DNA of 64,000 nucleotides from Chrysoporthe austroafricana. Taxonomy: Eukaryota > Ascomycota > Sordariomycetes > Diaporthales > Cryphonectriaceae. Under the pieces are notes generated by a model. The model was not told where the DNA came from and did not search any database. It saw only the letters and a program-made list of their open reading frames with translations. A program made the position numbers and the translations under genes. Location of the stretch: the NCBI GenBank assembly GCA_001051155.2, contig JYIP02000006.1:4464001-4528000 (forward strand), given 5' to 3'. Shown piece by piece: positions 12,577-24,049 of the stretch (its first letter is position 1; each line of letters begins with the position of its first letter).

Positions 12577-14274
12577 ATGCCTACCCTGCCCGATGACATT
12601 CTAAGGCACATTTTCACCTTTCTCCCTTATTCGACTCTTCTGAGCTGTCGCTATCTTAGCCACGCTTCGGCACTCCTGGCCACGGCACTTGCCTTTCGCC
12701 ACGTTCGTCTCGAGGCTGCGAGCGAGGTCTCACCCTTCATCAACATCTCTGAAGCGGAAGACCTGCGTTGCTGGGTGCGCGAAATCACACTAGATTCGGT
12801 GCTGTGGCCCTCCCACAACCAAGATAGGGAGCTCGCACTGCTGCAGAGTGCAAGATTTCTGTTGACACTCCCTCGGTTGAGATTATTTTCGAAACTGCAA
12901 GTTCTGAATGTCAGGTTTACGCCTGATCTGCTAGGCCGATATCCTCTACAGCATCCGTTCCGACAGACATCCACGCCCGACGCGTACCAGACTCTGCAGT
13001 CCACACTGCTTGATACAATCTTCAAATGCTTACTCGGAAGATGGAGCGAGAGTGCCCAGATGGCTTGGCAACGTCAATGGCTTGCGTGGTTCGACTCGAG
13101 GACTCCCCTTTTCCCTCCACCAGCGAAGATATCCAGGCATCACTTACGGGACGTCTTGATGCCGACAACGTTCTCGCAGCCACCAATTTCTCTGGCAAAA
13201 CTGACGGTATCGAACCTGCCTGATGTTGTTGAGCTCGACTTCCATACGTCGCAAGGTTTTCGAGAATTCCTATCCAGCCAGACTCTATCTACACTCAAAG
13301 TTCTGGTCGCTACAAGCCCACATAGAACCCTCCCCGCCGAGTCAATCTTCCTACCGGAAAAATATGATTTCTTTGAGAATCTACCGTCTACGTGGCTTGC
13401 ACCTCCGATCGCTTCGAACCTTCGCGAGCTGTCTCTATATTGCCATGATTATTTTGGCTGGGCACCAAAGCTGGATCTTCGGAAGGTCACATCTGGCGCT
13501 GTGCATAACTCTGCCTTTCCGAATCTCAGAGTCTTAGCCCTTGGAAGATACGTGCTCAGTCACGAATGGCAAATTATGTGGATAGCATCGCTGGGGGCAG
13601 AGAACGGACTCCAAGAATTGTATCTCGATGACTGTCCCATTCTCTGGCGAGCACGCACACTGGGTCCGATGGACGAGACCGTTGAGAGGTTCGATGGTCT
13701 TGAGCTAGACAATAACGGCTATCCGATCAAGGAGGTAATGACAAGGCAGAGCCCCCATGGCAGCTCGTGGGATGTGGTGTCGGAGGACTTTGGTCTTCGA
13801 TGGAGCTCTGTCCTGCAGACGTGGCAACGGAAGATGCAGTCGCTCAAAGTGTTTAGAATGGGGAGTGGAGACTGGGTGGGAGACTTTACCTCCATGGTGG
13901 CCACAGCAAGAACCATGGATTTGAGCGGAGATATTGAGCACAGGACAACATCGTATGAGGTTTGGAAGCACCGCAACCGCGATACGGTACATCTGCATTA
14001 CGACAAGCCCTCCATCAACGAATGTCTCCTATACGAGGATGCTACTTCCGTTCTTCGGCATGGCGTGGGTTTGAGCCAGGAAAGGGAGTGCATCCTACAG
14101 TATGTCCATTTCGATATTAGCTTAGGGGCCACACCGTGGGTTGAGCGAGACTTCAAGAGATACATGATGGACGAGTACGAGGATGGGTGGCAGCGCTATG
14201 AAGCGAGCAGGAACCGTGACGAGGAGGGCTTGAGGGCGTTGCTCGCTGCCATTGATTCAAGAGCACAGAGGTGA
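12577..14274 (+). CDS. F-box protein
   Basis: A single exon of 565 codons. The N-terminus LPDDILRHIFTFLPYSTLLS, followed by CRYLSHASALL, is an F-box (residues about 4-45), the segment that binds Skp1 in SCF ubiquitin ligases. The rest resembles the irregular, leucine-rich-repeat-like C-terminal part seen in many fungal F-box proteins, with periodic Leu/Asp patterns such as NLRELSLYCHD, NLRVLALGRY and LQELYLDDCP. It probably selects a substrate for ubiquitination, but the substrate is unknown. The tail is charged and ends DSRAQR. Its stop codon lies only 36 bp from the stop of the convergent HAD gene. Confidence 0.82.
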   Translation: MPTLPDDILRHIFTFLPYSTLLSCRYLSHASALLATALAFRHVRLEAASEVSPFINISEAEDLRCWVREITLDSVLWPSHNQDRELALLQSARFLLTLPRLRLFSKLQVLNVRFTPDLLGRYPLQHPFRQTSTPDAYQTLQSTLLDTIFKCLLGRWSESAQMAWQRQWLAWFDSRTPLFPPPAKISRHHLRDVLMPTTFSQPPISLAKLTVSNLPDVVELDFHTSQGFREFLSSQTLSTLKVLVATSPHRTLPAESIFLPEKYDFFENLPSTWLAPPIASNLRELSLYCHDYFGWAPKLDLRKVTSGAVHNSAFPNLRVLALGRYVLSHEWQIMWIASLGAENGLQELYLDDCPILWRARTLGPMDETVERFDGLELDNNGYPIKEVMTRQSPHGSSWDVVSEDFGLRWSSVLQTWQRKMQSLKVFRMGSGDWVGDFTSMVATARTMDLSGDIEHRTTSYEVWKHRNRDTVHLHYDKPSINECLLYEDATSVLRHGVGLSQERECILQYVHFDISLGATPWVERDFKRYMMDEYEDGWQRYEASRNRDEEGLRALLAAIDSRAQR

Positions 14275-14310
14275 ATCGCAAACATTTTCCACGTTTCTCG
14301 GCCGTCCCAG

Positions 14311-14982
14311 TCACAAAAAGGTTTCCAGAGCCTCTGCCAATGTCTTTCCCTCCCGGAGCGGAGTTGCATCCCCTTTCCTGGCCAGTCCGATACGATTGTG
14401 CCAAACAACTTTCATATTTGCGTCAGTCGCGCCTTGGACATCTCCCGCACTACCAGCGACAAACAAGGCCTCGTCCGCTTCAACACCCATCTCTGCGAGA
14501 ATAGACTCATATGCCGCTTTGCGAGGCTTGTAGAAGCCACAGTCTTCTGCCGTCACCGCAGCATCAAATTGGAAGCCGCATCCGATCTGCTGTTCCACGT
14601 TCCGGATTGCTGCATGCCCCAACCCCTTGGAGCAGTTAGTAACTACTCCAATGCTGAAGCCCTTTAATTTAAGGTGGACAAGGACCTCGGGCACCTCGGG
14701 CCAAGTCTTGAGCTGGTTCCATCTACGGAGCAGCTCGTCAGGTGCAGACTGCGGCAGGTGAACATAGGTCGCTGCTTCTCGAATAAGCTTTTCGTAAGAC
14801 GTAGTAGTTGTGTACGCCCCGGCGCTGAATGTGAGATCGAGATAGCGCTCGCGCCACATACGACTTTCTTTCATTCCACCAGAGGCGTTCGACTGGGCCC
14901 ATGTCTCCCATGAGTCCAGTAGAGCTGTCAGAAGGTCAAAGATAATCGCCTTGGGACGCCAATCGTGACTGCTATTCGTCAT
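14311..14982 (-). CDS. HAD-superfamily hydrolase, haloacid-dehalogenase-like
   Basis: Intronless, 223 aa. The four HAD motifs are present: motif I IIFDLLTALLDSW with the nucleophile Asp16, motif II VVTNCS (Thr115), motif III Lys152 in YKPRKAAYE, and motif IV FVAGSAGDVQGA (Asp181). The helical stretch between motifs I and II is a subclass-I cap of about 90 residues. The residue two after the nucleophile is Leu rather than Asp, as in 2-haloacid dehalogenases (FDxYGT type) and unlike typical phosphatases, which usually have a second Asp acting as general acid. The gene is therefore best called a haloacid-dehalogenase-like hydrolase of unknown substrate, cytosolic. Confidence 0.88.
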   Translation of the reverse strand: MTNSSHDWRPKAIIFDLLTALLDSWETWAQSNASGGMKESRMWRERYLDLTFSAGAYTTTTSYEKLIREAATYVHLPQSAPDELLRRWNQLKTWPEVPEVLVHLKLKGFSIGVVTNCSKGLGHAAIRNVEQQIGCGFQFDAAVTAEDCGFYKPRKAAYESILAEMGVEADEALFVAGSAGDVQGATDANMKVVWHNRIGLARKGDATPLREGKTLAEALETFL

Positions 14983-15422
14983 GATGAATTTACTTGGATA
15001 AGAATACGACAGCCTGTAATGTCGAAAGGGCTGATCCTGCCGACGCCCTTCTGCACCAAATGATGATGATCGCTATCGTTAGACCTAAGGTGAGGAGAAT
15101 GATGAAATCAGCGCTTATTTAAGTTTCTCGGGAAAGATCACTTTTTTCGGAATTGCACGGAGCTGGTATTCCACCAAATGATGTATACCACGCCCTATGC
15201 ATCCGATGCCGGCTCCGCTCGATTGAAGAACAGCTAGTGGATAATTAATAGCCCCCAACTCCGTTGATCATATGGGCTATAGTAAAACAATGCAGACATC
15301 TGGTTCTTTGCTGAACAACATGGTATAACTGGGATTTCTCTCATGGAGGAATGAACTCTTCCAGCCAAGTGGAAAAGGGCGAACAGAAATCGGAATCCCT
15401 CAAACTGGTGGTATGCAGACCA
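14983..15422. other. Intergenic region
   Basis: 440 bp between the 5' end of the HAD gene and the 3' end of the rhodopsin-type gene. It should contain the HAD promoter. The nine-base string ccaaatgat occurs near 15,057 and again near 15,173; I see no other structure. Confidence 0.4.
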
Positions 15423-16838
15423 TCAAGACCGGGTTAATTTGACCTCCCTTGTGACCAAGATTTCCCCATAAGACGAGTGACTCGCCGCCATGTTGCGTTT
15501 CAGATCACCCTTTAGTCCTCCAAGCTCTTCTTTCGACGAGGTTTCTCCCGGAAATTGGCCAGATTGGGGTGAAAACCGCGAATGGGTTGGGTCAAGACCT
15601 CCACCATCCACATGCGTGGTAGAGAGCCCTCTACTCCAAGCACTGCTTTGCCTTGTGAGCTCTATAGCATCGTCTTCTTGTCTCTCTATTGGCTGACCAG
15701 CGCTCTTCTTAGTGCTCACAAAGGATTTGAGTCCATAGCGCCCTGACCACCCTTTGGAATTTGATCCCTGTGATAAGGTTCTAGCGGCGTGCTTGACAGC
15801 GTTTTTGACCCATTTAGGGGTGTATTGTGACGCCAGGGGTTTGAGATGTGGTAGACAGCCGGTGATTATATAGACGCTCGTCTCGATGATTGACCAGCCC
15901 ACGAGATCCACGGAAGCCCAAGTACGGTCATCAAACGCAGCAGTGCCAAAGAATACCGCTGCTCTCACCATGGATGAAATGATCCCACTTTGAAAGTCAG
16001 CACCCTGCACCCCAAAGCTGTAGCTGATGGTCGATCTTTCCATCAGGATTGCTGATTCACTTACAAACTAGCAACAGCGAAGATCCCAATCAATGCGAGT
16101 CTCTTGATCATAGGCAACTTGAGACGCCAAATGGTGCTCAGTGGAAGTGCCATGATTGCCATATCCAGAAACAACCCTGGGATGGCCTGTGCATGGAAAA
16201 ATGCTTGTATATCAAAACAATACCCACCAGGGATGGTTCTATCCCACCAGAATTGAATTGGCCGGCACTGGAAACAAGCAGCTACCACGAGTGATACCGA
16301 GGTCATGGCCGTCAAAGAGAAGACAATCAACGCCATGGTCCGCATTCTCCCCGTCCAATTGAACAGACGTAGGTATAAACAGAGGATGCTGAGCTTGGGG
16401 AGTGCAACGGATGTAAAATAAATAATTTCAAAGGCAAAAAGGCACTGTGCCCATCCCACAAGCGCTTCTGGCATCTCTTTCTCGAGGAAAGTGACGTGCC
16501 GTCCAACACCTCCGACTTTCGTCATAACTGCGGCACAAGATGCTGTTAACTGAGCCCTAGTAGATAAGATGGTGGCCGGAGGAGTGAATGTCGTGATTGT
16601 CGGATAGGTAAGGGGTTGACTGACCGATGCCTAAAGCACACATGCCTAGATTCACGACATATGCCGATGATAGGAAGGCATCGTCGGAAAAGAAACCACC
16701 ATCCTGGAAACGTTTGGCATAGAATCGAAGGCCTAGGACCACGGTGGTGAGTGCCATGAAAACGATGGAGATCGCAACCAATTGAGAGCTTCGATCCTCT
16801 CCGGATTCTCCGGATGCCACGGATGACAGATCGTCCAT
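15423..16838 (-). CDS. Fungal rhodopsin-domain integral membrane protein (Pth11/SAT4-like)
   Basis: Three exons, 16838-16625, 16527-16065 and 15987-15423, encode 413 aa. Donors are GTCAGT and GTAAGT; the second intron has a GCTGAC branch site nine bases before its acceptor, which is why I prefer 15,988 over the alternative acceptor at 16,018. The protein has the seven-helix pattern of the fungal rhodopsin-domain family: GLRFYAKRF then a DDAF loop after helix 1, GVGRHV before helix 3, FAFEIIYFTSVALPKLSILC with LRLF after it, CRPIQFWWD in the extracellular loop, and ASVDLVGWSIIETSVYIITG for helix 7. The last 140 residues are a cytoplasmic Ser/Gly-rich tail. Relatives in plant-pathogenic moulds act as surface-sensing receptors, but most members, this one included, have no known ligand. 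Confidence 0.87.
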
Positions 16839-19145
16839 CGCCGCCTAATCGAGTACCAGCACCGAATGGTGGAAGTGGTCCTTCTGAAGCGATTCGTGCG
16901 ATTGCCCCAACGCCTTTCGAAATGCAAGCGTGGTTGCCGCGACCCACTCTACGGTGGAAGGCTCGAAAAAATATTAGAAACTCCTTAAGAAGTACCTAGG
17001 TAGCTTCTCGCCGCATACACATCAAATGCTCAGGCTGGTCAATCAAGAAAACAAGAGAAGCGTAGAGAAACGCATTTTCTCCAAGCCCTAATTAATTCAG
17101 TTAGACGACACCATATATGTTCGGGTCGTTGAGGAGGTTCGTTTGGGTGCTGTTCCGGTTGTCGTGTCGCCTTCATTATTATTATATATCGGCTGAACTT
17201 GCTCATGCCGTATGCGTTACGAGTCAGATCAGTCTAGCGGGCACTTTATGCATTATGCGGGACCTTGAATCTCGGACACAGGACTAGCAGGTGCTTCGTT
17301 TCTCTAACAGTGCCGCAAGGGTGGCTCCTTGTTGATCGTCTCATCCACCTTGTCACTGACTAAGAAGTGTTCGCTATACGACCACGTGAATGGGTTCCAC
17401 ATATACGTACGTGCACTTTTGCCCCTGGGGTCTTTGCTGCTTCTTGCAACGTTACGCTTTTTCACTTGGCCAGAAATATTGGTTAGCAACCTGTATTCCG
17501 CAACCCTACAGAGGCAACTATCTAGTGTCGCATTTTCGGTTAGGAATGAATTCCGGCATTGAACAGCGTGCAATGCGCTACAATTGGCCTTTGAAAACTC
17601 CAGTTTACATTACGCTCAGCATGCTCAAGTTCGAATGTACTAACAATGCGAACAGTACGTCATTGAAGAGACCTTTAGCATCGAAAGAGCAATGAAATGA
17701 GCAGCCATTAGGTGTCTTGCGAATGCTTCGACGTCGCTTGTTGTTGTTAGCAAGGCGATCCAGGCCCGCTAGAACCATGCCGTTCCGCCGACCAGCAGGG
17801 GTTGGCGAGGGTGGCGAGGGTGGCGATAAACTTTTTTCTAAGAACAAGGGCAGCTAAACCAGCCAATGCGATATCCTGACTGCTCTCATTATAAAAACAT
17901 TGCTTCTACTGTACAATAGATAGAGTTAGGCAGTCATCCTTCATACACACTCTTTTCACTTCACTTAGATTTTGAACATTTTTTTTTGGCTCGAAGCAAT
18001 TGGCATGTTATTCAGGTCGCTACCTTCAACGATCTAGCCGGCTAATTGTGCAAGCTCACAGACCTCTCCAAGTTCTCAGGAAATGAATGTACCCGATCCC
18101 AACGCATTATAGCCTTCCTGCAAGTATTAGCCCATTCTGTGCGCTAATACTTCATAGCGTCCAATACAATGTTTGGACGTTTTGATTTCGGTAATTGTAG
18201 CTCCGGTACTGGGGCTAGCAAGTAACGCTAGGCACTGGTGTTGTGGTGGGGCATGGTGTCATGAGGGGGTCCTCCCATTTGGGCCTATAAGTAGATTGAC
18301 CTTGGGCCCCAGTCCTTCTGCATTCGAGGGGAGGAATATAGCGTGCTCTTCTCTTTAATTCACGTCTGACTAGATGCGAAGAATCGTCGAAATATCGATT
18401 CCCCGTGCATACGCCGTAGATCTCTCATCGATAGCCCCGTAAGCCAGGTTGGCCCGTGGCCTTGTTTCGACGTCTGCTTCGACGACATACGTTTCTGTTC
18501 CAGTTCGTAATTGCCCCTCCCTTCTCGACGACGTCTGGCCAGAGATAAGCACGGTTCGTTTTGTCTGTCTGCGCGCACGCTTAGGTTGTTCGATCCTACT
18601 GCCGTAGGTCTATTGGTTGGTATGAGATGCTGACACTATTTTTGGCTTATTGGGATTATAAAAGAAGACCCTATAAGCCAGATTTGAAGCATAGCCGGGT
18701 CATGCAGGGTCATCAGATGTAGAATGTACGAACAAACAGCTGTTCCTAAGGCCCGCAGCGTACCTAACTAGGGACTAAGATCAAATGGGGAGGTTCAGCA
18801 CGTGGAAGGGGAAAGGCGGACGGTGCCGTTTGTGGGGCGTCCAGTTGTACTGTAGAAACTTAATTACAGGGACGATGTAACGCTATCAGACCCGTTGTAC
18901 TGTGTGTGCTTACGGAGTACGGGCTTCTTCAGGGGCCCGCAGGCCCGGTAGAGTTCAATCTACCACAGTATGTAAAGAGCCTTGAATTTGTCATCACAAG
19001 CGGGGGCCTCTAATCACCCCTTCAAGTTCTAAATTGTTTGAGAGACCCATCGGCTTCGTTTCGTTTCATCAGGCTCCGTCTATGACCGTTCTGGCTGTCC
19101 AAAAACGGTGGAGTTCATTCACGTCACCAAGACCTCCCATTGACA
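16839..19145. other. Long intergenic region, no supported gene
   Basis: 2.3 kb between the divergent rhodopsin-type and reductase genes. Open frames are short and overlap without family sequence. A perfect 8-bp direct repeat (gtggcgag) occurs near 17,805. No tRNA, rRNA or mobile element was recognised. Confidence 0.45.
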
Positions 19146-20265
19146 ATGAAAGAAGCGATTGTTGAAGCCGGCAGGTGACTCGACTGGATCTTGACGGGCC
19201 ATAACTACGACTAACCGACGCCACAGGACCCAAGGTGTCCATCGTGGACTCCCCTATTCCGCAGCCAAATGATGACCAAGTTCTCATCAAAGTTGTGGTG
19301 AGCGGTTCAAACCCGAAGGATTGGAAATTGCCCGAAGGCATGGGAGTGAAGGCGAATATGGGCGATGATATCGCTGGCATAGTCCACCAGGTTGGAAGCA
19401 ATGTTACCGAGTTCAAGCTGGGTGATCGCGTGTTCGCATTTCACGAGATGGTGAGTGCCCGCTGCAGCCATACTCCGTCATGGTGTGGTGCTGACCCGGG
19501 GGTTCGTAGTTGACATCTGGCGGTAGTTTTGCGGAATACGCCGTGGCCTGGCAGCATACTACGGCTCATATTCCTGCGAAAACGAGCTTTGAAGAAGCCG
19601 CAGCGGTCCCGCTGGCCGCCCTCACCGCCGTGGTGGGCCTCTATCGGCACCTCCAGCTTCCACAGCCCTGGACGCCTGCCACTGAGGCTACGCCCTTGGT
19701 CATCTATGGAGCAGCATCCGCAGTTGGGATCTATGTGGTTCAGTTGGCAGCACGAGCGAATATTCACCCGCTTATCTGCGTGGCGGGAAAATCTACAGCG
19801 CATGTTACAGGCTTCATTGATCCCACCAAAGGAGACACAGTCATCGACTATCGCGACGGTGATGACGCTGTGGTTGAGGGTATTCGGAAAGCTGCAAATG
19901 GCCAGAAACTCTTGCATGCATATGATGCAGTGTCAGAAAAGGGGAGTGATGTCAATCTCGGCAAAGCGCTGTCCCCAGGTGCCACGATCACGACAGTTCT
20001 CCCGACCAAGAAGAACGATGTTCCCAGCAGTGTTCGCCTAAGTTGGACCAAGGTCTCATCAATACACAACGAGGATAAAGACCTCGGTTATGTCTACATG
20101 CGTTTCTTCGCGAAGGGCTTGCAGGATGGGTGGTTCAAGGGGCAAACTCAAGAGATCATTCCGGGAGGCCTGAAAGGAGTTCAGACGGGTTTGCAGAACC
20201 TGAAGGCAGGCAAGGCGAATGCCGTGAAATATGTCTTTAGAATTGCTGAAATAAACTCAACTTGA
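19146..20265 (+). CDS. Medium-chain reductase, ToxD/trans-enoyl-reductase-like, with GC-AG intron
   Basis: Three exons, 19146-19170, 19227-19450 and 19510-20265, encode 334 aa. Exon 1 must end at 19170 to give MKEAIVEAGPKVSIVDSP. That makes the first intron GC-AG (GCAGGT...CTAACCGACGCCACAG). The only nearby GT donor (19175) shifts the frame into early stops. The second intron is ordinary GTGAGT-CGTAG. The GroES-like domain (NPKDWKLPEG, GDDIAGIVHQVGSNV, GDRVFAFHEM) is followed by a Rossmann fold whose nucleotide loop reads VIYGAASAVGIYVVQLA. The zinc-binding Cys/His set of alcohol dehydrogenases is absent, so this is the quinone/enoyl-reductase branch using NAD(P)H. Substrate unknown; no polyketide synthase lies nearby. 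Confidence 0.88.
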
Positions 20266-20864
20266 TTGGTACGGCTCGGGAAAGCCTCCAACAGAACTCC
20301 ATGCATTGACTGGGAAGAACTCGAAGTTGTCCTTTTGAATAGAACGAGTATCAAGGTACCCAGTCATTCCGCAAAACGACTTCAAATAATTACCAACATG
20401 GCTGTAAATTCATCTCATCCCCTCAATCCATAGTCGTCCGCGATATCAACATCACGTGCAAATGGGATCCGTCCAGAGTTATTGCCATCCGAGTCTGGGT
20501 TTCCTTTCGCCGGAAAGGGGCGATCTTTATTCACGCACTTGGGTCGGAAACGAAAATTGGTCTCCGCATCATTACAATACGTTGCATGGCATGACAGGTG
20601 TGCCGTCGAAGGTATTGCTGCTCCCCGTTTCCCGTCTAGTAGATCGGTCGCCACACAGTCAAAGTGTTCTGGGCTCAGCGGATTCAAAAACGATAATCTG
20701 CCTTTGCTGCCAACAAGGGCATTTGCAAGTGAGATGGGAAACATTCCATGATTGATTGTTTGAGATACACGTGACCCGTCAACATGGATTTCGTAACTCT
20801 AGATGTCCTGAGCTTTTTAAAGTAATGTACGAGGTTGTATCTGACCAGAGGCGACGGCGAGAAC
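20266..20864. other. Convergent 3' intergenic region
   Basis: Lies between the 3' ends of the reductase and the Ser/Pro-rich gene. I see only short shadow frames. Confidence 0.4.
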
Positions 20865-21963
20865 TTAGTAGAGGCCGACCAAGATATCACCTCTCACTCG
20901 CGCGGAGAGATGCACTTCAGCCTCGAGATCCAGCTTAATTCCAACAGTCAACGCAGCAGCCTTAAGATTTCCCTCGTCATCGACGGGTCCTCTGAGAAGA
21001 TTGCCTGTGACACAAGTCAGTCACACTAGCCGCCAAATTTTGATACGAAGTTGAGAAGATCTTACCGACTGGGCCATTGCCCTTGCCAGAGAGGCCAGGC
21101 AAAGGCAGGCCGCTGCCCGACTGAGCAGTCAGCTTCGTGTTCCCATTGCCTACAGAGAAGTCGAGACCTCTGTTTGTCATGCCGGGGTTGGTCATAGTAG
21201 AGGCCTTCTGGGCGTCACTAGATAGTACTATTAGAAAAGAAGCACAAGACAAAAGAGGGATCAAGCAGAAAAATGCTTACGTGCTGCTGGCGGAAGACAT
21301 TTTCTGAGGTAGGGCGGCTGGAACTTCCTGGGAAATTTTGCTGATTGCTTTGTCCTTGGGCGGTTGAGCTCTTGTGACCGTATCGTACGCAGGGGGACGT
21401 GGGTCCTGCACTGCCGGTGGTGACGCTGTCTTCTTGCTAGGCTCTTGGGATGGTGATTCTCCCTTGCTTTTGGGCTCAATCGTCGTCGGTTCGTACGCAG
21501 GAGGCGGGGACGATTTTTGCGTTGGTGAAGATTTTGAAGGCTTGCTGACCTTATCTTCTTCCAATTGCTGAAGGTAAAGTGACCGGGAGCGACGTTTCGT
21601 GTCGGAAGCCAGACTGACCGAACGCCGTCTGGACTCTGGGCTTGATGAAGATGGAGTGAAAGACGTCTGTTCTCTAGACACCCTGACCGGAAGCTTGAAT
21701 TTCCGCGAGGGTGACGCAGCAGTGTCTGAAGACGTGGGTGATGGGACCGAAATTGGAGATGTGTTGGAGGCCGAGGACCAAGAATAACGATTAGATGCCC
21801 TCCGAGGAAGCTTTTCGTGAGATGCCTGATTGATATGTTCCTGAGATACACTAGATCTCCTGGGAATTGTAGTACTTTTGTCCGCCGGCGGAGTAGAAGG
21901 TAATTGTGCTGTACGAAGAGGCGTGAGAGTCGATGCCATTTTCGATTTGGCATCGACTGTCAT
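20865..21963 (-). CDS. Ser/Pro-rich disordered protein with conserved C-terminal segment
   Basis: Three exons, 21963-21281, 21217-21066 and 21004-20865, encode 324 aa. Both introns (63 and 61 nt) start GTAAG and phases match exactly. Most of the protein is low-complexity Ser, Pro, Thr and Lys with PPAY motifs (PPPAYEPTTIE, RPPAYDTVT), which are possible ligands for WW domains of NEDD4-type ubiquitin ligases. The last exon gives a compact segment, ALTVGIKLDLEAEVHLSAR then VRGDILVGLY-stop, of alternating hydrophobic residues. It recalls the conserved end of a fungal family of unknown function. I cannot assign a role; an adaptor or plasma-membrane-linked protein is possible. Confidence 0.75.
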
Positions 21964-22555
21964 TTATGCTTCATACTTACACTGCATTTATCTAGCGGAT
22001 CTTTCGTATTTCCTCCTTGATAGAAAGGCTCGTGTCTCACATGTGTCATTGTATGCGCTGATCACGAATGTTCTCAGGGTCCAAGCCTAGCCCAAGACTG
22101 AAACCCTTTTCTCGTGCTTGAAGATCGAGGGCATCGAATGGTCCAGGCCTGTTCGTTACAGACATCGAGCGACTGTCACATCACGATTTGCCACAAACCA
22201 GGGCTCAGGAGCTCAGGGTGGGTCCTGGGGTTGATGCTGCATTGGGCGTTTACTGTGTTCTGCCTGGGTGATCGGAGTCTAGCATGTCTGAGCTCTAGGA
22301 TCCTTGACATATTATTGACAGAGAGCTAGCGAGATCAGATGTTGTTCAGTCGCTTGCATGGATCTTGTGACAGAAACAACAGCAGAGATGCAAATTGTTT
22401 ACATGAATCGTACGTTGCTTGTTGGCGTCCTCGTGGTTCGCTTCGGGTCGGGTTTCGGGTGGCGTTTCATTCAGACCCACTCTGTCCAATCCATGCCAAC
22501 CTCGCCGGACTTGATCCCGCCACTTGTTTAGTGAGATTACCATCTTTTGGCAAGC
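21964..22555. other. Divergent promoter region
   Basis: 592 bp between the 5' ends of the minus-strand Ser/Pro-rich gene and the plus-strand membrane-anchored gene. It is expected to hold both promoters. No structure recognised. Confidence 0.4.
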
Positions 22556-23402
22556 ATGCTGTCGTCAACACGAATGAATGTATTCAAATCTATTTTTACA
22601 GAGCTCATCATGGTTCTCACTGTCCTCATCGCGTTTGGCGCTATCACCGGCGCCTCTGAAGGACTCAAGGCCTCGCAGTCCAAGGCTCGCAGAGAGGAAC
22701 ACAGAAGCAGGAAGAACAATCTTGTTGTTCACGTTCCAAAATCATCCGAGCACAGTCAGGTTCTCGAGAGCCGCCGTGTGGTGTTATCGGGAGACAAGGT
22801 ATGTGGGATGCGCAGAAGGCACTTACTCCCTCAAGTGTGTTCACAAACAATCTTACCATGAATCATAGCTGTATATTGACACGGGTCTTGACAACGACGC
22901 ACCCTTTGGACATCCGTTCGAGGGGTATTACCTCGCTTATCCTGGGACGAGCCATCCTGGGCTTGTGTCAAGCATCACAGATGAAGCCCCAATTATGAAT
23001 TGGATCTATATGGACGCTCTGACTTATGAGATGAAGTTTGGGACACGGCAGTATTCCGAGGGACATCTTACTGGCCCATTCGACTGCACGAGGCAGGACC
23101 GAAGATTAACATTGGCGGGATACGAAGGATTTGTAGCCGTGAAGGAAGGCAATTTTTGGGCGCTCTATTTCGACTGGGACGGTGATCGTTTGCAAGCAAA
23201 ACTGGGAAATGAGGCAACGGTTGTAGATGTGGACTTGATGCGAAAGGAGTTGCGCCATCGCAAGCCTCCTCGACAACCACAGCCTGAGGCTCAACAACCA
23301 CAGCCTGAGGCTCAACAATCACAGCCTGAAGCTCAGCAAACACAGACTGAGGCTCAACAACCGCAGCCAGAGCAGTCTCAATCACAAGAACCCACAAAGT
23401 AG
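22556..23402 (+). CDS. Membrane-anchored fungal protein of unknown function with Gln-rich heptad tail
   Basis: Two exons, 22556-22798 and 22869-23402 (donor GTATGT, acceptor CATAG, phase 0), encode 258 aa. A hydrophobic segment, ELIMVLTVLIAFGAITGA, lies near residues 13-31 and is probably a signal anchor. The second exon carries LYIDTGLDNDAPFGHPFEGY, ITDEAPIMNWIYMD, GPFDCTRQDRRLTLAGYEGF and VKEGNFWALYFDWDGD, an order I recall from a common fungal hypothetical-protein family. The C-terminus is built of PQPEAQQ-type heptads from a 21-bp tandem repeat. ATG 22556 is the first in-frame start; the frame upstream of it has no ATG. Function unknown. Confidence 0.78.
23280..23375 (+). repeat. 21-bp coding tandem repeat (about 4.5 units)
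   Basis: Units start at 23280, 23301, 23322 and 23343, with a partial unit from 23364. Each encodes a seven-residue unit of the pattern QPEAQQx. Units differ mainly by single silent or Pro/Ser/Thr changes, as expected for a coding minisatellite that varies in copy number between strains. Confidence 0.9.
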
Positions 23403-24049
23403 ATTAAGATTACCGTGCATTCTCTTCATAATAAAGCAGGAATTCGACTGTCTGGGCATTTCATGTGCTAAGATATGTATATTTCTTCGATGTGGTGAAA
23501 GAATTTCGAGCAGAGAAGCATTGTATTGCACAATTCTGTCCCATATGATGATATTATGTCCATAATACCTAAGATGCTCAGATACTGTAGATATTTGGGT
23601 AGTATGAGACGTTATACCTTTCTAACCCTATGCCACATACTTCGACAATGCAATTCAATCCATCAACGACTTGCTATCGGCTGTTGTGGTGTCCACTGTT
23701 GTCAAGTATCCGGACTGTGGAATGGCATGAGGTCATTGAGTTAATTTGGTAGTACTGGAAGCATCGCTGGGGCCGCATTAAACCCAGAAACCTATTCTAG
23801 ACAAGATCATACATGCCTAGTGTTTCCGACAATGTTTCGATTTACCTTTTGACTTGTAATTAGACATGATTAATTGGTGCAGAAATCACAAACAAATGAA
23901 GAGTATGTGATCTATTTTGCGAAAAGAAAAACCCTCAATGGGCAGGCTCGAGAAGGGTTCCGGCGGTCAACTAGAAGTTAATCACTCTCGCTAATAATGA
24001 GTTGCTCAGATCGTTTTAATATCTTGCATCTCCACAATCAGGCACTGAA
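23403..24049. other. Intergenic region
   Basis: AT-leaning 3' flank with only short unsupported frames. Confidence 0.4.

Noticed and set aside
19301..19320. GGTTCAAACCC-like tRNA B box
   Set aside because: Lies in coding sequence of the reductase and no cloverleaf can be drawn around it. No tRNA was found in the window.
23068..23397. 109-codon minus-strand frame over the Gln-rich repeat
   Set aside because: Created by the lack of stops in the complement of the heptad repeat; the plus-strand gene explains the region.
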